DNA of 64,000 nucleotides from Nocardia farcinica (GCF_001182745.1 NZ_LN868939.1:992001-1056000), one strand, 5' to 3'. Positions 16,868-28,311 are shown, numbered from the stretch's first letter. Translations and numbers: made by a program. The notes: generated by a model from the sequence alone, not told the origin.

Positions 16868-19800
16868 ATGACCCCCAACGCGATTCTCGAGTTCATCCTC
16901 AGCCTGCTGCGCGACCGCGAAGCCGCGGCGGGGTACTGCGCCAACCCGCAGGGCGCGCTGGCCGCCGCAGGCCTGTGCGAGGTCACCCCCGAGGACATCG
17001 CGGCCGTCGCACCGATGGTCGCCGAGTCGGCCCTGGTGACCGGTGGCTCCCAGCTGTCGGCGATCGTCGCGGCCGGCGGTTCGGCCACCGCGGGTGCCGC
17101 GGCCGCCGCCGTCATCGGTGCCGCCGCGAGCGCCGGCATCGACGCCGCCGCCGACGTGGCCGCCGATCTCGGACTCGATCTCGGCGCCGGGGCCGGAGGC
17201 AGCATCGACCTCGGCCTGGGCGGTGACATCGACCTCGGCATCGACACCGCCATCGACGCGGGCATCGACCTCGCCGCGGGCATCGGCACCGGACTCGAAG
17301 GCGCCATCGACGCCGGGGTGGACCTCGGTGCCGGACTGGGCGCCGGGCTCGGCGCGGGCCTCGGTGTCGTCGGAGGCGTCGGCGCCGGACTGGAAGGCGC
17401 GATCGACGCGGTCGCCGGTGTCGGTGCCGGGCTGGGTGCCGGGATCGGTGGCGCAGTGGATGCGGTCGCCGGTGTGGGCGCGGGCGTCGGTGCGGGGCTG
17501 GAGGGCGCGCTGGATGCCGTTGCCGGTGTGGGTGCAGGGGTCGGTGCGGGGCTGGAGGGCGCGGTGGATGCCGTTGCCGGCGTCGGCGCGGGGCTGGGTG
17601 CGGGCCTCGAGGGTGCGCTGGAAGGGGTCACGGACGTGACGGCCGGTCTGGGCGGGGCGCTCGGCGGCGTCGCCGGCCTCGGCGGTGGCCTCGCGGGCAG
17701 CCTGGACGGCGTGGTGGACGCGGGCGCTGGTCTGGGCGGTGCGCTCGACGGTGTGGTCGAAGCTGGTGCCGGGCTCGGGGCTGCCGTGGGCGGCGCCGTA
17801 GATGCTGTCGCGGGCGTCGGTGGCGCCGTCGACGGGGCGGTGGAGGCCGGTGCGGGTCTCGGTGGTGCTGTGGGTGGCGCCGTGGACGCGGTTGCCGGTG
17901 TCGGTGGTGCTCTGGATGGGGCGGTGGAGGCCGGTGCGGGTCTCGGTGGTGCTGTGGGTGGCGCCGTGGACGCTGTCGCCGGTGTCGGTGGTGGCTTGGA
18001 CGGTGTTGTGGACGCGGGCGTCGGCGGGGCTCTCGGCGCGGTGACCGGAATCGGTGGCGCGCTCGACGGTGTGGTCGACGCGGGTGCGGGCGTCGGCGGT
18101 GCGGTCGATGGTGCGCTCGGCGCGGTGGCCGGAATCGGTGGTGCTGTGGATGGCGCTGTGGATGCCGGTGCGGGATTGGGTGGCGCCGTGGACGGTGCGG
18201 TGGACGCGGTTGCCGGAATCGGCGGTGCCCTCGACGGCGCTGTCGACGCGGGCGTGGGGCTTGGTGCGGGTATCGGTGGCGCGCTCGACGGCGCCGTGGA
18301 CGCCGCCGCCGGTGTCGGCGGCGGTCTCGAGGGTGCCGTGGGTGCGGGCGCCGGTCTCGGTGGATCGCTCGAGGGTGCCCTCGGCGGCGCCGCGGAAGCG
18401 GGCGCGGGCCTGGCGGCCGGACTCGACGGCGCGGCCGGCGCGGTCGGCGGTGCCAGCGCCGGGCTGGCAGGTGCCATCAACGCCGGGACGGATCTGGCCG
18501 CGGGCCTCGACGGTGCGGTCGACGGTGCGCTGGGCGCCGGTGCCGGCGTGGGCGGTGCTCTCGACGGCGTGGTGGCAGCCGGCGCCGATCTGACCTCCGG
18601 CCTGAACGGCGCCGTGGACGGTGCGCTCGGTGCGGGCGCGGGTCTCACGACCGGCCTCGAGGGAGCCCTCGGCGGTGCGGTCGACGCGGGTGCGGGCCTG
18701 ACCACGGGTCTGGAGGGCGCGGTCGATGGTGCGGTGGGTGCCGGTGCCGGTCTGGAAGGTGCCCTCGGGGGTGCTGTCGAGGCGGGGGCCGGTGCGGCTG
18801 CCGGTGTCGGTGGTGCGGTGGGTGGTGCTGTCGAGGCGGGCACGGGTCTGGCGGCCGGGCTCGAGGGTGCCGTGGCGGCCGGTGGTGACGTGGCCGCCGG
18901 GCTGGAAGGCGGGTTGTTCGGTGGCCTCGACGGTGCGGTGGACGCGGCTTCCGGTGTCGCGGGCGGGCTTTCCGGTGCCGTGAACGCCGGTGGGCAGGCC
19001 GTCGGTGGGTTGGAGTCGAGCCTGTCGGCCGGGCTGGGGGCGGCGCTCGGTGCGGGCGGCGAACTGTCGACCGAACTGGGTGGTGCGCTCGACGGTGGCG
19101 CGGACCTGGCGGCGGGGTTGGACGGCCTGGTGGACGGTGAGCTGGTCTCCGGTGTCGACGGTGGGCTGACCGCCGCGATCGGCGGCGTGCTCGGCGGAGA
19201 CGCAGGCGCGGGTCTGGAGACCGGTCTCGGCGGCGTGGTCGACGCGAGCGGCGGTCTGACCGGCGCTCTGGACGGCACCGCCGAAACGGCGGCGGGCCTG
19301 GAAGCCGGTCTGGGTGGTGCGGCCGATGCCGCCGCCGGACTGACCGCGGGCCTGACCGGCGGCCTGGAATCCGGCCTGGGCGCCGCGACCGATGCCGGTG
19401 CCGGTCTCACCGGCGGGTTGGCAGCGGGCCTGTCGGGTGTCACCGGTGCTACGGCGGGTCTGGAAACCGGTCTGTCGGGTGTCACCGGCGTCACGGCGGG
19501 TCTGGAAACCGGTCTGTCGGGTGTCACCGGCGCCACGGCGGGTCTGGAAACCGGCCTGTCCGGCGTCGCCGACACCACCACGGGCCTGGAGACCGGCCTC
19601 ACCGGCGCCCTCGATGGAACCCTCTCGGGCGCGGGCGAATTCGGCTCCGGCCTGGAATCCGGACTCGGTGGCGGGTTCGCGGCGGGTTCGGGCCTCACCG
19701 GCGCTCTCGACGGCAGCCTCACCGGCGCCGCCGACACCACCGGCTCGGTGGGCGCCGGCCTCGAGTCCACCGCGGGCTCGGCGCTGGGCACCACCGGCGA

Positions 19801-19996
19801 GCTGGGTGGCAGCTTCGGCTCCACGGCCGCGAGCACCGCGAACACCTGGTCGACGGTGGACGTGTCGAGCGCGTTCGGGTCGGGCCTGGACAGCGGGATC
19901 ACCGGTTCCGGCGAGTCCTCGCTGTTCGGCACGGCAGAATCGGGCGCCGAGGCCGCTGGGTCGACCGACCTGACCGGCGACGGATTCCTGAACTGA
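16868..19996 (+). CDS. iniB: IniB-like protein with very long glycine-rich repeat region
   Basis: 1042 residues. Residues 1-80 match the IniB N-terminal domain (LEFILSLLRDREAAAGYCAN, TPEDIAAVAPMVAES). From about residue 90 to 960 the protein is a quasi-repeat of Gly/Ala/Val/Leu with regular Asp or Glu (units such as GAGLGGAVDGAVDAVAGVGG). The end is Ser/Thr-rich. No signal peptide. AGGAG lies upstream of the ATG. M. tuberculosis IniB is a glycine-rich protein of about half this length, induced with iniA and iniC by cell-wall inhibitors such as isoniazid. The repeats are GC-rich, so long antisense frames are artefacts. Its molecular role is not established in any species. Confidence 0.88.
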   Translation: MTPNAILEFILSLLRDREAAAGYCANPQGALAAAGLCEVTPEDIAAVAPMVAESALVTGGSQLSAIVAAGGSATAGAAAAAVIGAAASAGIDAAADVAADLGLDLGAGAGGSIDLGLGGDIDLGIDTAIDAGIDLAAGIGTGLEGAIDAGVDLGAGLGAGLGAGLGVVGGVGAGLEGAIDAVAGVGAGLGAGIGGAVDAVAGVGAGVGAGLEGALDAVAGVGAGVGAGLEGAVDAVAGVGAGLGAGLEGALEGVTDVTAGLGGALGGVAGLGGGLAGSLDGVVDAGAGLGGALDGVVEAGAGLGAAVGGAVDAVAGVGGAVDGAVEAGAGLGGAVGGAVDAVAGVGGALDGAVEAGAGLGGAVGGAVDAVAGVGGGLDGVVDAGVGGALGAVTGIGGALDGVVDAGAGVGGAVDGALGAVAGIGGAVDGAVDAGAGLGGAVDGAVDAVAGIGGALDGAVDAGVGLGAGIGGALDGAVDAAAGVGGGLEGAVGAGAGLGGSLEGALGGAAEAGAGLAAGLDGAAGAVGGASAGLAGAINAGTDLAAGLDGAVDGALGAGAGVGGALDGVVAAGADLTSGLNGAVDGALGAGAGLTTGLEGALGGAVDAGAGLTTGLEGAVDGAVGAGAGLEGALGGAVEAGAGAAAGVGGAVGGAVEAGTGLAAGLEGAVAAGGDVAAGLEGGLFGGLDGAVDAASGVAGGLSGAVNAGGQAVGGLESSLSAGLGAALGAGGELSTELGGALDGGADLAAGLDGLVDGELVSGVDGGLTAAIGGVLGGDAGAGLETGLGGVVDASGGLTGALDGTAETAAGLEAGLGGAADAAAGLTAGLTGGLESGLGAATDAGAGLTGGLAAGLSGVTGATAGLETGLSGVTGVTAGLETGLSGVTGATAGLETGLSGVADTTTGLETGLTGALDGTLSGAGEFGSGLESGLGGGFAAGSGLTGALDGSLTGAADTTGSVGAGLESTAGSALGTTGELGGSFGSTAASTANTWSTVDVSSAFGSGLDSGITGSGESSLFGTAESGAEAAGSTDLTGDGFLN

Positions 19997-20039
19997 TTTC
20001 CCGGCACGAGCAACAGAATCAGCGAGGTCGACACGCGCG

Positions 20040-21935
20040 ATGGTGACACCAGCACAGACTCCGGCCGTACCGCTGCTGTCGGTACTGGGTGAAACCATCG
20101 CCGTGGCACGCGCCGCGGGTCGCACCGACCTGGTGGGCCGCCTGGAGGCGGCGGCCGCCCGGGTCCGCGACCCGCGGCGGCGCATCGTGGTGGCGGGCCT
20201 GCTCGGCCAGGGCAAGAGCCGTTTCGTCAACGCGCTGATGAACGCCGAGATCTGCCCGGTCGGCGACGACACCACGACCACGGTCGCGACCGTCCTCGCC
20301 CACGGTCCGCAGGCGAAAGCCGAACTGGTGCTGACCGATCCGCGCGGCGGCGGCCCGGAGACGCGGGTGGCGGTTCCGCTCGACCAGCTGGCCACCGTGG
20401 ACGAGCGCACTCCGCTCGCCGAGGGCCGCCGCGTGCTGCGGCTGGAGATCGAACTGCCGAATCCCCTGCTCGCCGACGGCATCGTGCTGGTGGACACCCC
20501 GGGCGTCGGTGGTCAGGCGAGCGCGGGCGCGGCGACCGTGCTGAGCATGGTGCCCGCCGCGGACGCCGTGCTGGTGGTGTCGGACGCCTCCACCGAGCTG
20601 ACCGAGCCCGAGCTGGGCTTCCTGCGTCAGGTGCGCGAGCTGTGCCCGACGGTTGCGCTGATGCTCACCAAGACCGACCTGTACCCGCACTGGCGTCAGG
20701 TGCACCGGGCGGATCTGGGTCATCTGGAGCGGGCCGGGCTGTCGGTGCCGATCCTTCCGGTCTCCGCGCTGCTGCGCGCACATGCCATGCGCACCAAGGA
20801 CGCCCAGCTCGGCCTGGAGTCCGGCTACGGCGAGCTGTTCCGTTTCCTGCGCGAGCAGGTGGTGGCGCGCGATCAGGCCGCGGTCCGCGAGGCGGTGGCC
20901 CGCGACATCCACGCCGCCGCCGAACATCTCGCGCTCGCGCTGGGCAGCGAGCTGCTCGCCCTGCGCGATCCCGATCAGGGCGCGACGGCGATCCGGGAAC
21001 TCCAGTCGGCCAAGACGGCCGCGGAGGACCTGCACCGCCGCACGGCCGCCTGGCAGCAGACGCTGGCCGACGGCATCACCGACCTGGCCGGCGACGTCGA
21101 CCACGATCTGCGGGATCGGCTGCGCGGGATCACCCGGGAAGGGGAGGAGTGGATCGACGACCACGACCCCGGCAGGCACTGGGACCGCATCGCCGAGTGG
21201 CTGACCATGACCGTGGACAGCGCGCTCGGCGACAACCTGCTGTGGACGCACAAACGGGCGGTGGAGCTGGCCGAGCGGGTGGCCGAGCACTTCTCGCACG
21301 TCGGTGCAGTCGAATTGCCGGACGTGCGTGCCGGTTTGGACGGGGAGAGCCGCGCACCGGTCGCCACCCTCGGCGAGCTGGAGCCCGACATCGGCCTGGG
21401 CAGCAAGCTGCTGGTGGGCATGCGCGGCTCCTACGGTGGCGTGCTGATGGTCGGCCTGGCCAGTACCTTCGCCGGTTTGGCCATGTTCAACCCGCTCTCG
21501 CTCGGCGCCGGTGTCCTGGTGGGCGGCAAGGCGTTCCGCGACGACAAGCAGGCGCGCCTGGCCCGCCGCCGCGCCGAGGCCAAGACCGCGATCCGCCGCT
21601 TCGTCGACGACGTGGCCTTCCACGCGGGCAAGGAGTCCAAGGACCGCCTGCACCGCATCCACCGGGCGCTGCGCGACCACTACAGCGGGGTCGCCGAACG
21701 CAGCCTGCGCTCGATCGACGACTCGCTACGCGCCGCCCAGGAGGCCGCCACCATGGCCACCGCCCGGCGCACCGAACGCTGTGAGGTGCTCGAACGGCAA
21801 CTGCGCGTGGTCGCCCAGCTGCGTCGCTACGCCGAACAGTTGACCACCGAGCAGAAGACCACCGAGCAGAAGAACACGAGCACCGCCGGGACAGCGCCCG
21901 CCGCCGTGGAGGGCGCCGGTACGGTTGCCGGGTGA
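20040..21935 (+). CDS. iniA: IniA-like dynamin-family GTPase
   Basis: 631 residues. GTPase motifs: G1 GLLGQGKS (about residue 59), G3 DTPGVGG, G4 TKTD. Long helical regions follow, with a hydrophobic hairpin near residues 462-490 (VLMVGLASTFAGLAMFNPLSLGAG) suited to membrane insertion. Mycobacterial IniA is a dynamin-like protein able to fuse or divide membranes and is linked to tolerance of cell-wall drugs. The stop overlaps the start of iniC by four bases (GTGA). The ATG at 20040 lacks an ideally spaced Shine-Dalgarno; GTG 20043 is an alternative. Confidence 0.88.
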   Translation: MVTPAQTPAVPLLSVLGETIAVARAAGRTDLVGRLEAAAARVRDPRRRIVVAGLLGQGKSRFVNALMNAEICPVGDDTTTTVATVLAHGPQAKAELVLTDPRGGGPETRVAVPLDQLATVDERTPLAEGRRVLRLEIELPNPLLADGIVLVDTPGVGGQASAGAATVLSMVPAADAVLVVSDASTELTEPELGFLRQVRELCPTVALMLTKTDLYPHWRQVHRADLGHLERAGLSVPILPVSALLRAHAMRTKDAQLGLESGYGELFRFLREQVVARDQAAVREAVARDIHAAAEHLALALGSELLALRDPDQGATAIRELQSAKTAAEDLHRRTAAWQQTLADGITDLAGDVDHDLRDRLRGITREGEEWIDDHDPGRHWDRIAEWLTMTVDSALGDNLLWTHKRAVELAERVAEHFSHVGAVELPDVRAGLDGESRAPVATLGELEPDIGLGSKLLVGMRGSYGGVLMVGLASTFAGLAMFNPLSLGAGVLVGGKAFRDDKQARLARRRAEAKTAIRRFVDDVAFHAGKESKDRLHRIHRALRDHYSGVAERSLRSIDDSLRAAQEAATMATARRTERCEVLERQLRVVAQLRRYAEQLTTEQKTTEQKNTSTAGTAPAAVEGAGTVAG

Positions 21936-23470
21936 GAACCGACACACCGATGGCGCCGGGAATCGTCGGCGAGGCACATCGCCTGATCGGCGCCGCCCGG
22001 CAGTCCTTCGCCGATCAGCCGCGCCCGCGCGCCCTGCTGGCCGACTGCGCCCGCCGGCTGGATCAGCCGTTGCGGGTGGCGCTGGCGGGTTCGCTGAAGG
22101 CGGGCAAGTCGACACTGTTGAACTCACTGGTCGGCCAGGACATCGCCCCGACCGACGCGACCGAGTGCACCCGCGTGGTCACCTGGTACCGCAACGGCAC
22201 CACCCCCAGTGTCACCGCCTACGCCGCCGACGGCGCCACCGCGAACGTGGTGGTCCGCCGCGGCGGTGGCGCGCACGGCCTCACCTTCGACCTGTCGGGG
22301 CTGGCCTGGAACGCGCCCGGCCCCCGCGAGGTCGATCATCTCGAGGTGGAGTGGCCGGCCGCCGCGCTGGCGAGCACCACCATCATCGACACCCCCGGCA
22401 CCTCCTCGCTCTCCCGTGAGGTGTCCCGCCGCACCGCCCGGCTGCTGACGCCGGGCGCCGACGAGGGGCGCGCCGACGATCTGTCCGTCCCCGGCGCCGA
22501 CGCCGTCGTCTACCTGTTGCGCCGCCTCGACGCCACCGACATCGATTTCCTGGAACGGGTGGGCGCGGGCGACCGCGGCGCGGCCGGGCCGCTGGGCGTG
22601 GTGGGCGTGGTCTCGCGCGCGGACGAGATCGGCGCGGGCCGCATCGACGCACTGCACTCGGCCCGCGACGTGGCCGCCCGCTTCGCCACCGAACTGGAGC
22701 GCACCGGCCTGTGCCAGGCGGTGATCCCGGTCGCGGGGTTGCTGGCCTTCGCGGCGGCCACGCTGCGGCAGCAGGAGTTCGCCGCCTTCCAGGCACTGGC
22801 CGGAATCCCGGTGGAGGAATTGAGCGCGGCGATGTTGTCGGCCGACCGGTTCGCCCGCCCCGACATCGCGTTGCCGGTGCCGCCGGAACTGCGTGCCCAG
22901 CTGGCCGAGCGGTTCGGCATGTTCGGCATCAGGATGGCGGTCACGCTGATCCGCCTCGGCGTGCGCGATTCGGCGTCGCTGGCGGCCGAGCTGGCCGCGC
23001 GCAGCGGTGTCGACGAACTGCGCGCGGTGCTGGACGTGCAGTTCGCCCAGCGCGCCGACCAGCTGAAGGCGCATTCCGCGCTGACCGCGCTCGCGCGGGT
23101 GCTCGCCACCTACCCCGGCACCCGCGCCGACGTGCTGCTGCCACGGGTGCGCACCCTGCTCGCCGACGTGCACGGTTTCGCCGAACTGCGCCTGCTCGGC
23201 CGCCTGCGCACCGACGAGCTGCCGCTACCGCCCGACGACCTCGCCGAACTGCACCGCCTCATCGGCGGCGCCGGGGTCGCTCCGCACCTGCGCCTCGGCC
23301 TGCCGGCGGACGCGCCTGCCCCGGTGGCGCGCGCTCGCGCCGCGGAACTCGTGCGCAAGTGGCGCGAGCGGGCCAGGCATCCGCTGGCCGACCAGCTCAC
23401 CCGGTCGGCCTGCCAGATCGCCGCCCGCAGCGCCGAGGGCGTCCTGCCGCTGCTCCCGCCGGGCCGCTGA
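21932..23470 (+). CDS. iniC: IniC-like dynamin-family GTPase
   Basis: 512 residues. G1 GSLKAGKST (about residue 52), switch threonines around TDATECT, G3 DTPGTSS, and a G4-like SRAD. It is shorter than IniA and lacks its hydrophobic hairpin, as in mycobacteria, where IniA and IniC are thought to work together on membranes. GTG start overlaps the iniA stop; ATG 21950 is an alternative. A terminator with a T-run follows. Confidence 0.88.
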   Translation: MRTDTPMAPGIVGEAHRLIGAARQSFADQPRPRALLADCARRLDQPLRVALAGSLKAGKSTLLNSLVGQDIAPTDATECTRVVTWYRNGTTPSVTAYAADGATANVVVRRGGGAHGLTFDLSGLAWNAPGPREVDHLEVEWPAAALASTTIIDTPGTSSLSREVSRRTARLLTPGADEGRADDLSVPGADAVVYLLRRLDATDIDFLERVGAGDRGAAGPLGVVGVVSRADEIGAGRIDALHSARDVAARFATELERTGLCQAVIPVAGLLAFAAATLRQQEFAAFQALAGIPVEELSAAMLSADRFARPDIALPVPPELRAQLAERFGMFGIRMAVTLIRLGVRDSASLAAELAARSGVDELRAVLDVQFAQRADQLKAHSALTALARVLATYPGTRADVLLPRVRTLLADVHGFAELRLLGRLRTDELPLPPDDLAELHRLIGGAGVAPHLRLGLPADAPAPVARARAAELVRKWRERARHPLADQLTRSACQIAARSAEGVLPLLPPGR

Positions 23471-23471
23471 G

Positions 23472-23502
23472 CCGGGGTCGGCGAACCCCGGAGAGAATTT
23501 TT
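23472..23502 (+). terminator. Rho-independent terminator of iniBAC
   Basis: CCGGGGT-cggcga-ACCCCGG stem two bases after the iniC stop, followed by agagaattttt, a clear T-run and unusual in this GC-rich window. Confidence 0.8.
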
Positions 23503-23511
23503 CCGCATCCC

Positions 23512-23627
23512 GGAATAGAACCCCCCAGGCCAGTGGTTGAGTCGATCGACAACATTGAGTGTGTCGGGCTCAACTTGAGGTTGACGCCCACCGGCGACAG
23601 GTGCAGGATTGAGTCGACCACGCTCAG
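23512..23627 (+). promoter_or_regulatory. dnaK promoter region: sigma-H-type box and two HAIR operators
   Basis: GGAATA (23512) - 17 bases - GGTT (23535) resembles the sigma-H/sigma-E consensus (GGAAYA-N16-17-CGTT). Two HspR boxes of the form TTGAGT-N7-ACTCAA follow: TTGAGT-N7-GCTCAA at 23555-23573 and TTGAGT-N7-GCTCAG at 23609-23627. An extra half site TTGAGT is at 23537. A housekeeping-type TTGACG (23581) - 17 - CAGGAT lies between the boxes, so bound HspR would cover it. Confidence 0.75.
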
Positions 23628-23711
23628 CGTTGCTGGGACCGTGCTCCGTGACGTGCTAGGGGCGAAGGTCTCGAAGCACTCACACAGCTACTTCTACGAG
23701 GAGGAACCACA

Positions 23712-25559
23712 ATGGCTCGTGCGGTCGGAATCGACCTCGGGACCACGAACTCGGTCGTCGCCGTTCTCGAAGGTGGTGAGCCGGTCGTCGTCGCCAACTC
23801 CGAAGGTTCGCGTACCACGCCCTCGATCGTCGCCTTCGCCAAGAACGGTGAAGTCCTGGTCGGCCAGCCTGCCAAGAACCAGGCGGTCACCAACGTCGAT
23901 CGCACCATCCGGTCGGTCAAGCGCCACATCGGCACCGACTGGACCGTCGAGATCGACGGCAAGAAGTACACCCCCCAGGAGATCAGCGCGCGCACGCTGA
24001 TGAAGCTCAAGCGCGACGCGGAAGCCTACCTCGGTGAGGAGATCACCGACGCGGTGATCACCGTTCCCGCCTACTTCGAGGACGCCCAGCGCCAGGCCAC
24101 CAAGGAAGCCGGCCAGATCGCCGGCCTGAACGTGCTGCGCATCGTCAACGAACCGACCGCGGCCGCGCTGGCCTACGGCCTGGACAAGGGCGACAAGGAA
24201 CAGACCATCCTGGTCTTCGACCTCGGTGGTGGCACCTTCGACGTCTCGCTGCTCGAGATCGGCGAGGGCGTCGTCGAGGTCCGCGCCACCTCCGGTGACA
24301 ACCACCTCGGTGGTGACGACTGGGATCAGCGCATCGTCAACTGGCTGGTCGACAAGTTCAAGGCCAGCTCGGGCATCGACCTGACCAAGGACAAGATGGC
24401 CATGCAGCGGCTGCGGGAAGCCGCCGAGAAGGCCAAGATCGAGCTCAGCTCCTCGCAGAGCACCTCGATCAACCTGCCCTACATCACCGTCGACGCCGAC
24501 AAGAACCCGCTGTTCCTCGACGAGCAGCTCTCGCGCGCGGAGTTCCAGAAGATCACCTCCGATCTGCTCGACCGCACCCGTGCGCCGTTCCAGCAGGTCA
24601 TCAAGGACGCGGGGATCAGCGTCTCCGACATCGACCACGTGGTCCTCGTCGGTGGCTCGACCCGTATGCCCGCCGTCTCCGACCTGGTGCGCGAGCTGAC
24701 CGGTGGCAAGGAGCCCAACAAGGGCGTGAACCCGGACGAGGTCGTCGCCGTCGGCGCCGCCCTGCAGGCCGGTGTGCTCAAGGGTGAGGTCAAGGACGTC
24801 CTGCTGCTCGACGTGACCCCGCTGTCGCTGGGTATCGAGACCAAGGGCGGCGTGATGACCAAGCTCATCGAGCGCAACACCACGATCCCGACCAAGCGTT
24901 CGGAGACCTTCACCACCGCCGACGACAACCAGCCGTCGGTGCAGATCCAGGTCTTCCAGGGCGAGCGCGAGATCGCCGCGCACAACAAGCTGCTGGGTTC
25001 CTTCGAGCTCACCGGCATCCCGCCGGCTCCGCGTGGCGTGCCCCAGATCGAGGTGACCTTCGACATCGACGCCAACGGCATCGTGCACGTCACCGCGAAG
25101 GACAAGGGCACCGGCAAGGAGAACACGATCAAGATCCAGGACGGCTCCGGCCTGTCCAAGGAAGAGATCGACCGGATGATCAAGGACGCCGAGCAGCACG
25201 CGGCCGAGGACAAGGCCCGGCGCGAGGAGGCCGAGACCCGCAACCAGGCCGAGACCCTGGTGCACCAGACCGAGAAGTTCATCAAGGACAACGAGGACAA
25301 GGTGCCCGCGGACGTCAAGTCCAAGGTCGAGGCTGCCATCGCCGAGGCGAACGAGGCCCTCGAGGGCACCGATATCGCCGCGGTGAAGGCCGCCGTGGAG
25401 AAGCTGGCCACCGAGTCGCAGGCCCTCGGCCAGGCGATCTACGAGGCGCAGGGCGCCGACGCCGCCGCGTCCAGCAACGGTGCCGCGAGCTCCGCGAACG
25501 ATGACCAGGTCGTGGATGCCGAGGTCGTGGACGAGCCGGTCGACACGGAGAAGAAGTGA
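23712..25559 (+). CDS. dnaK: Chaperone DnaK (Hsp70)
   Basis: 615 residues, standard for actinobacterial DnaK. ATP-dependent folding chaperone working with GrpE and DnaJ in the cytosol. Diagnostic segments: [13 protein letters not shown] (residue 6), [41 protein letters not shown], the interdomain linker [19 protein letters not shown], and the substrate-binding domain. Acidic tail ends VDTEKK. GGAGG precedes the ATG. First gene of dnaK-grpE-dnaJ-hspR, with all junctions overlapping or close; repressed by HspR through the upstream HAIR boxes. Confidence 0.98.
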   Translation: MARAVGIDLGTTNSVVAVLEGGEPVVVANSEGSRTTPSIVAFAKNGEVLVGQPAKNQAVTNVDRTIRSVKRHIGTDWTVEIDGKKYTPQEISARTLMKLKRDAEAYLGEEITDAVITVPAYFEDAQRQATKEAGQIAGLNVLRIVNEPTAAALAYGLDKGDKEQTILVFDLGGGTFDVSLLEIGEGVVEVRATSGDNHLGGDDWDQRIVNWLVDKFKASSGIDLTKDKMAMQRLREAAEKAKIELSSSQSTSINLPYITVDADKNPLFLDEQLSRAEFQKITSDLLDRTRAPFQQVIKDAGISVSDIDHVVLVGGSTRMPAVSDLVRELTGGKEPNKGVNPDEVVAVGAALQAGVLKGEVKDVLLLDVTPLSLGIETKGGVMTKLIERNTTIPTKRSETFTTADDNQPSVQIQVFQGEREIAAHNKLLGSFELTGIPPAPRGVPQIEVTFDIDANGIVHVTAKDKGTGKENTIKIQDGSGLSKEEIDRMIKDAEQHAAEDKARREEAETRNQAETLVHQTEKFIKDNEDKVPADVKSKVEAAIAEANEALEGTDIAAVKAAVEKLATESQALGQAIYEAQGADAAASSNGAASSANDDQVVDAEVVDEPVDTEKK

Positions 25560-26239
25560 CCGAACAGGACACCGAACGCAACGCCGAGAAGGAGCCGATC
25601 ACCGTGGTGGACAACCGCAAGATCGATCCGGAGACCGGCGAGGTGCGCACGGGCGGCGCGGACGAGCAGTCCGCGCCCGCCCCGGAATCGGAGAACGGCG
25701 CCGCCCCGGCCGAGCCCGCGGCGCCCTCCGGTGACGGCGCGGCCCCGGCTTCGGATCGGGTCGCCGGTGAGCTCGCCGAGCGCACCGCCGACCTGCAGCG
25801 GCTGACCGCCGAGTACGCCAACTACCGGCGACGCGTCGAGCGCGATCGCAAGGCCGCGGTCGACGCGGCCAAGGCCGCCGTGGTCACCGAGCTGCTCGGT
25901 GTCCTCGACGACCTGGATCGCGCGAAGGCGCACGGTGATCTGGAGTCCGGACCCCTGAAGTCGGTGGCCGACAAGCTCACCGACGCGCTGCGCAAGCAGG
26001 GCCTCGAGGAGTTCGGCGCGGAGGGTGAGCCCTTCGACCCGACCCTGCACGAGGCCGTGCAGCACGAGGGTTCCGGCCACGACCCGGTGATCGGCGTGGT
26101 CATGCGCAAGGGCTATCGGTTCGGCGAGCGGGTGCTGCGGCACGCGCTGGTCGGGGTGACCGATGGCGTGGCAGACGCGGCCGCGGCCGCGTCGGACGAG
26201 ACAGAGGCATCGGATGAAGATGCCGCGGACGACAACTGA
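25556..26239 (+). CDS. grpE: Nucleotide exchange factor GrpE
   Basis: 227 residues. GrpE releases ADP from DnaK. An acidic, disordered N-terminal 60 residues precede the coiled coil ([20 protein letters not shown]) and the beta-domain ([36 protein letters not shown]). The GTG start overlaps the dnaK stop (GTGA), indicating coupled translation. Confidence 0.96.
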   Translation: MTEQDTERNAEKEPITVVDNRKIDPETGEVRTGGADEQSAPAPESENGAAPAEPAAPSGDGAAPASDRVAGELAERTADLQRLTAEYANYRRRVERDRKAAVDAAKAAVVTELLGVLDDLDRAKAHGDLESGPLKSVADKLTDALRKQGLEEFGAEGEPFDPTLHEAVQHEGSGHDPVIGVVMRKGYRFGERVLRHALVGVTDGVADAAAAASDETEASDEDAADDN

Positions 26240-26278
26240 CAACGGTCCCGACGAGCGTGGGAGAGGAGGAGACGACCG

Positions 26279-27435
<1,157 letters not shown>

Positions 27436-27436
<1 letters not shown>

Positions 27437-27834
27437 TGTCCACTGATCCGAAGAAGGCGTCCGGCGGGGCGCGCGGCGAGTTCTTCATGATCTCGGTCGC
27501 GGCCCAGTTGGCAGGTATGCACGCGCAGACACTGCGCACCTACGACCGGCTCGGACTGGTCACGCCGCAACGCACTTCGGGCGGCGGGCGGCGCTACTCG
27601 GCCCGGGATGTCGAGCTGTTGCGCGAGGTGCAGCGGCTGTCCCAGGACGAGGGCGTCAACCTGGCGGGGATCAAGCGCATCATCGAGCTCACCAATCAGG
27701 TGGAGCGGTTGCAGCAGGAGGTTTCCGAGCTGCGGGCGGAGCTCGACCGGGTCCGGTCCGGCTACCGGCCGGATCTGTCGCCGCCGCAACGGAGTACGGC
27801 GTTGGTGGTGTGGAAGCCACGGCATCAGCGCTGA
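27436..27834 (+). CDS. hspR: Heat-shock repressor HspR (MerR family)
   Basis: 132 residues. MerR-type winged helix (FMISVAAQLAGMHAQTLRTYDRLGLVTPQR, shown in part: LAGMHAQTLRTYDRLGLV), followed by a coiled coil (LTNQVERLQQEVSELRAEL) and a short tail. HspR represses its own operon and clpB by binding HAIR sequences, using DnaK as co-repressor in Streptomyces and mycobacteria. HAIR boxes are present upstream of both dnaK and clpB here. Confidence 0.95.
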
Positions 27835-27841
27835 GCACGGT

Positions 27842-27876
27842 CGAGGGCCGGATCGCATCGGGCGATCCGGCCCTCG
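27842..27876 (+). terminator. Terminator of the dnaK operon
   Basis: 14-bp perfect stem CGAGGGCCGGATCG / CGATCCGGCCCTCG with a 7-base loop, 7 bases after the hspR stop, followed by tcgtctcttt. Confidence 0.75.
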
Positions 27877-28311
27877 TCGTCTCTTTCGGAGTTCGCCGGG
27901 GCATCCGCGAGGAGACCGTTCGGTACCGGCGAATCGGCCATCGCCCTTCCGGTTTCGGGCGGACGGTCGATGCCGGGAGTATGCCTGCCGGGTTGCTCGG
28001 GCGCGCGGTCCGGATAGCCGGGCGGTCGCTCGTCGGCGGCGCGGGTCGTCGCGACGGCGGCGCGACGCGCCGATGCCGAGCATCGGATATCGTGGAATTA
28101 CGCACCATTCCGGGTTTTCGGTTTGTTATGGGTCGAATTTCGCCCTACCGTTCATGTTTTCGCGGAATTACACGGCTGATGTTCATTGTTACCGTTCCGT
28201 TGCCCGCAACCCTCGCCTACACTCCAACCATCGGCTGCTGTCGAGTGTCCCGCAGCACCTCACTCGCCGGCGCGGTCAGTGTTTCGAGTGCGAAATGGGG
28301 TTGTGAGGCAC
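27877..28311 (+). promoter_or_regulatory. Non-coding leader upstream of the flavohemoglobin gene
   Basis: About 435 bases without a convincing gene. The second half is clearly richer in A+T than its surroundings, and GGAATTAC occurs twice (near 28094 and 28166). No HAIR box is visible. Presumably it holds the promoter of the gene at 28312, but I cannot fix a -10/-35 pair. Confidence 0.35.

Noticed and set aside
17300..19560. Repetitive DNA considered as a CRISPR or satellite array
   Set aside because: Units are imperfect, without spacers, and keep one reading frame through the whole stretch; this is protein-coding repeat of iniB.
16796..20497. Very long minus-strand frames (about 1,100-1,200 codons) opposite iniB
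   Set aside because: They are open only because the GC-rich repeat of iniB avoids stops on the other strand; composition is Thr/Arg/Pro repeats, with no Shine-Dalgarno and no domain. iniB has a recognised N-terminal domain and good start.
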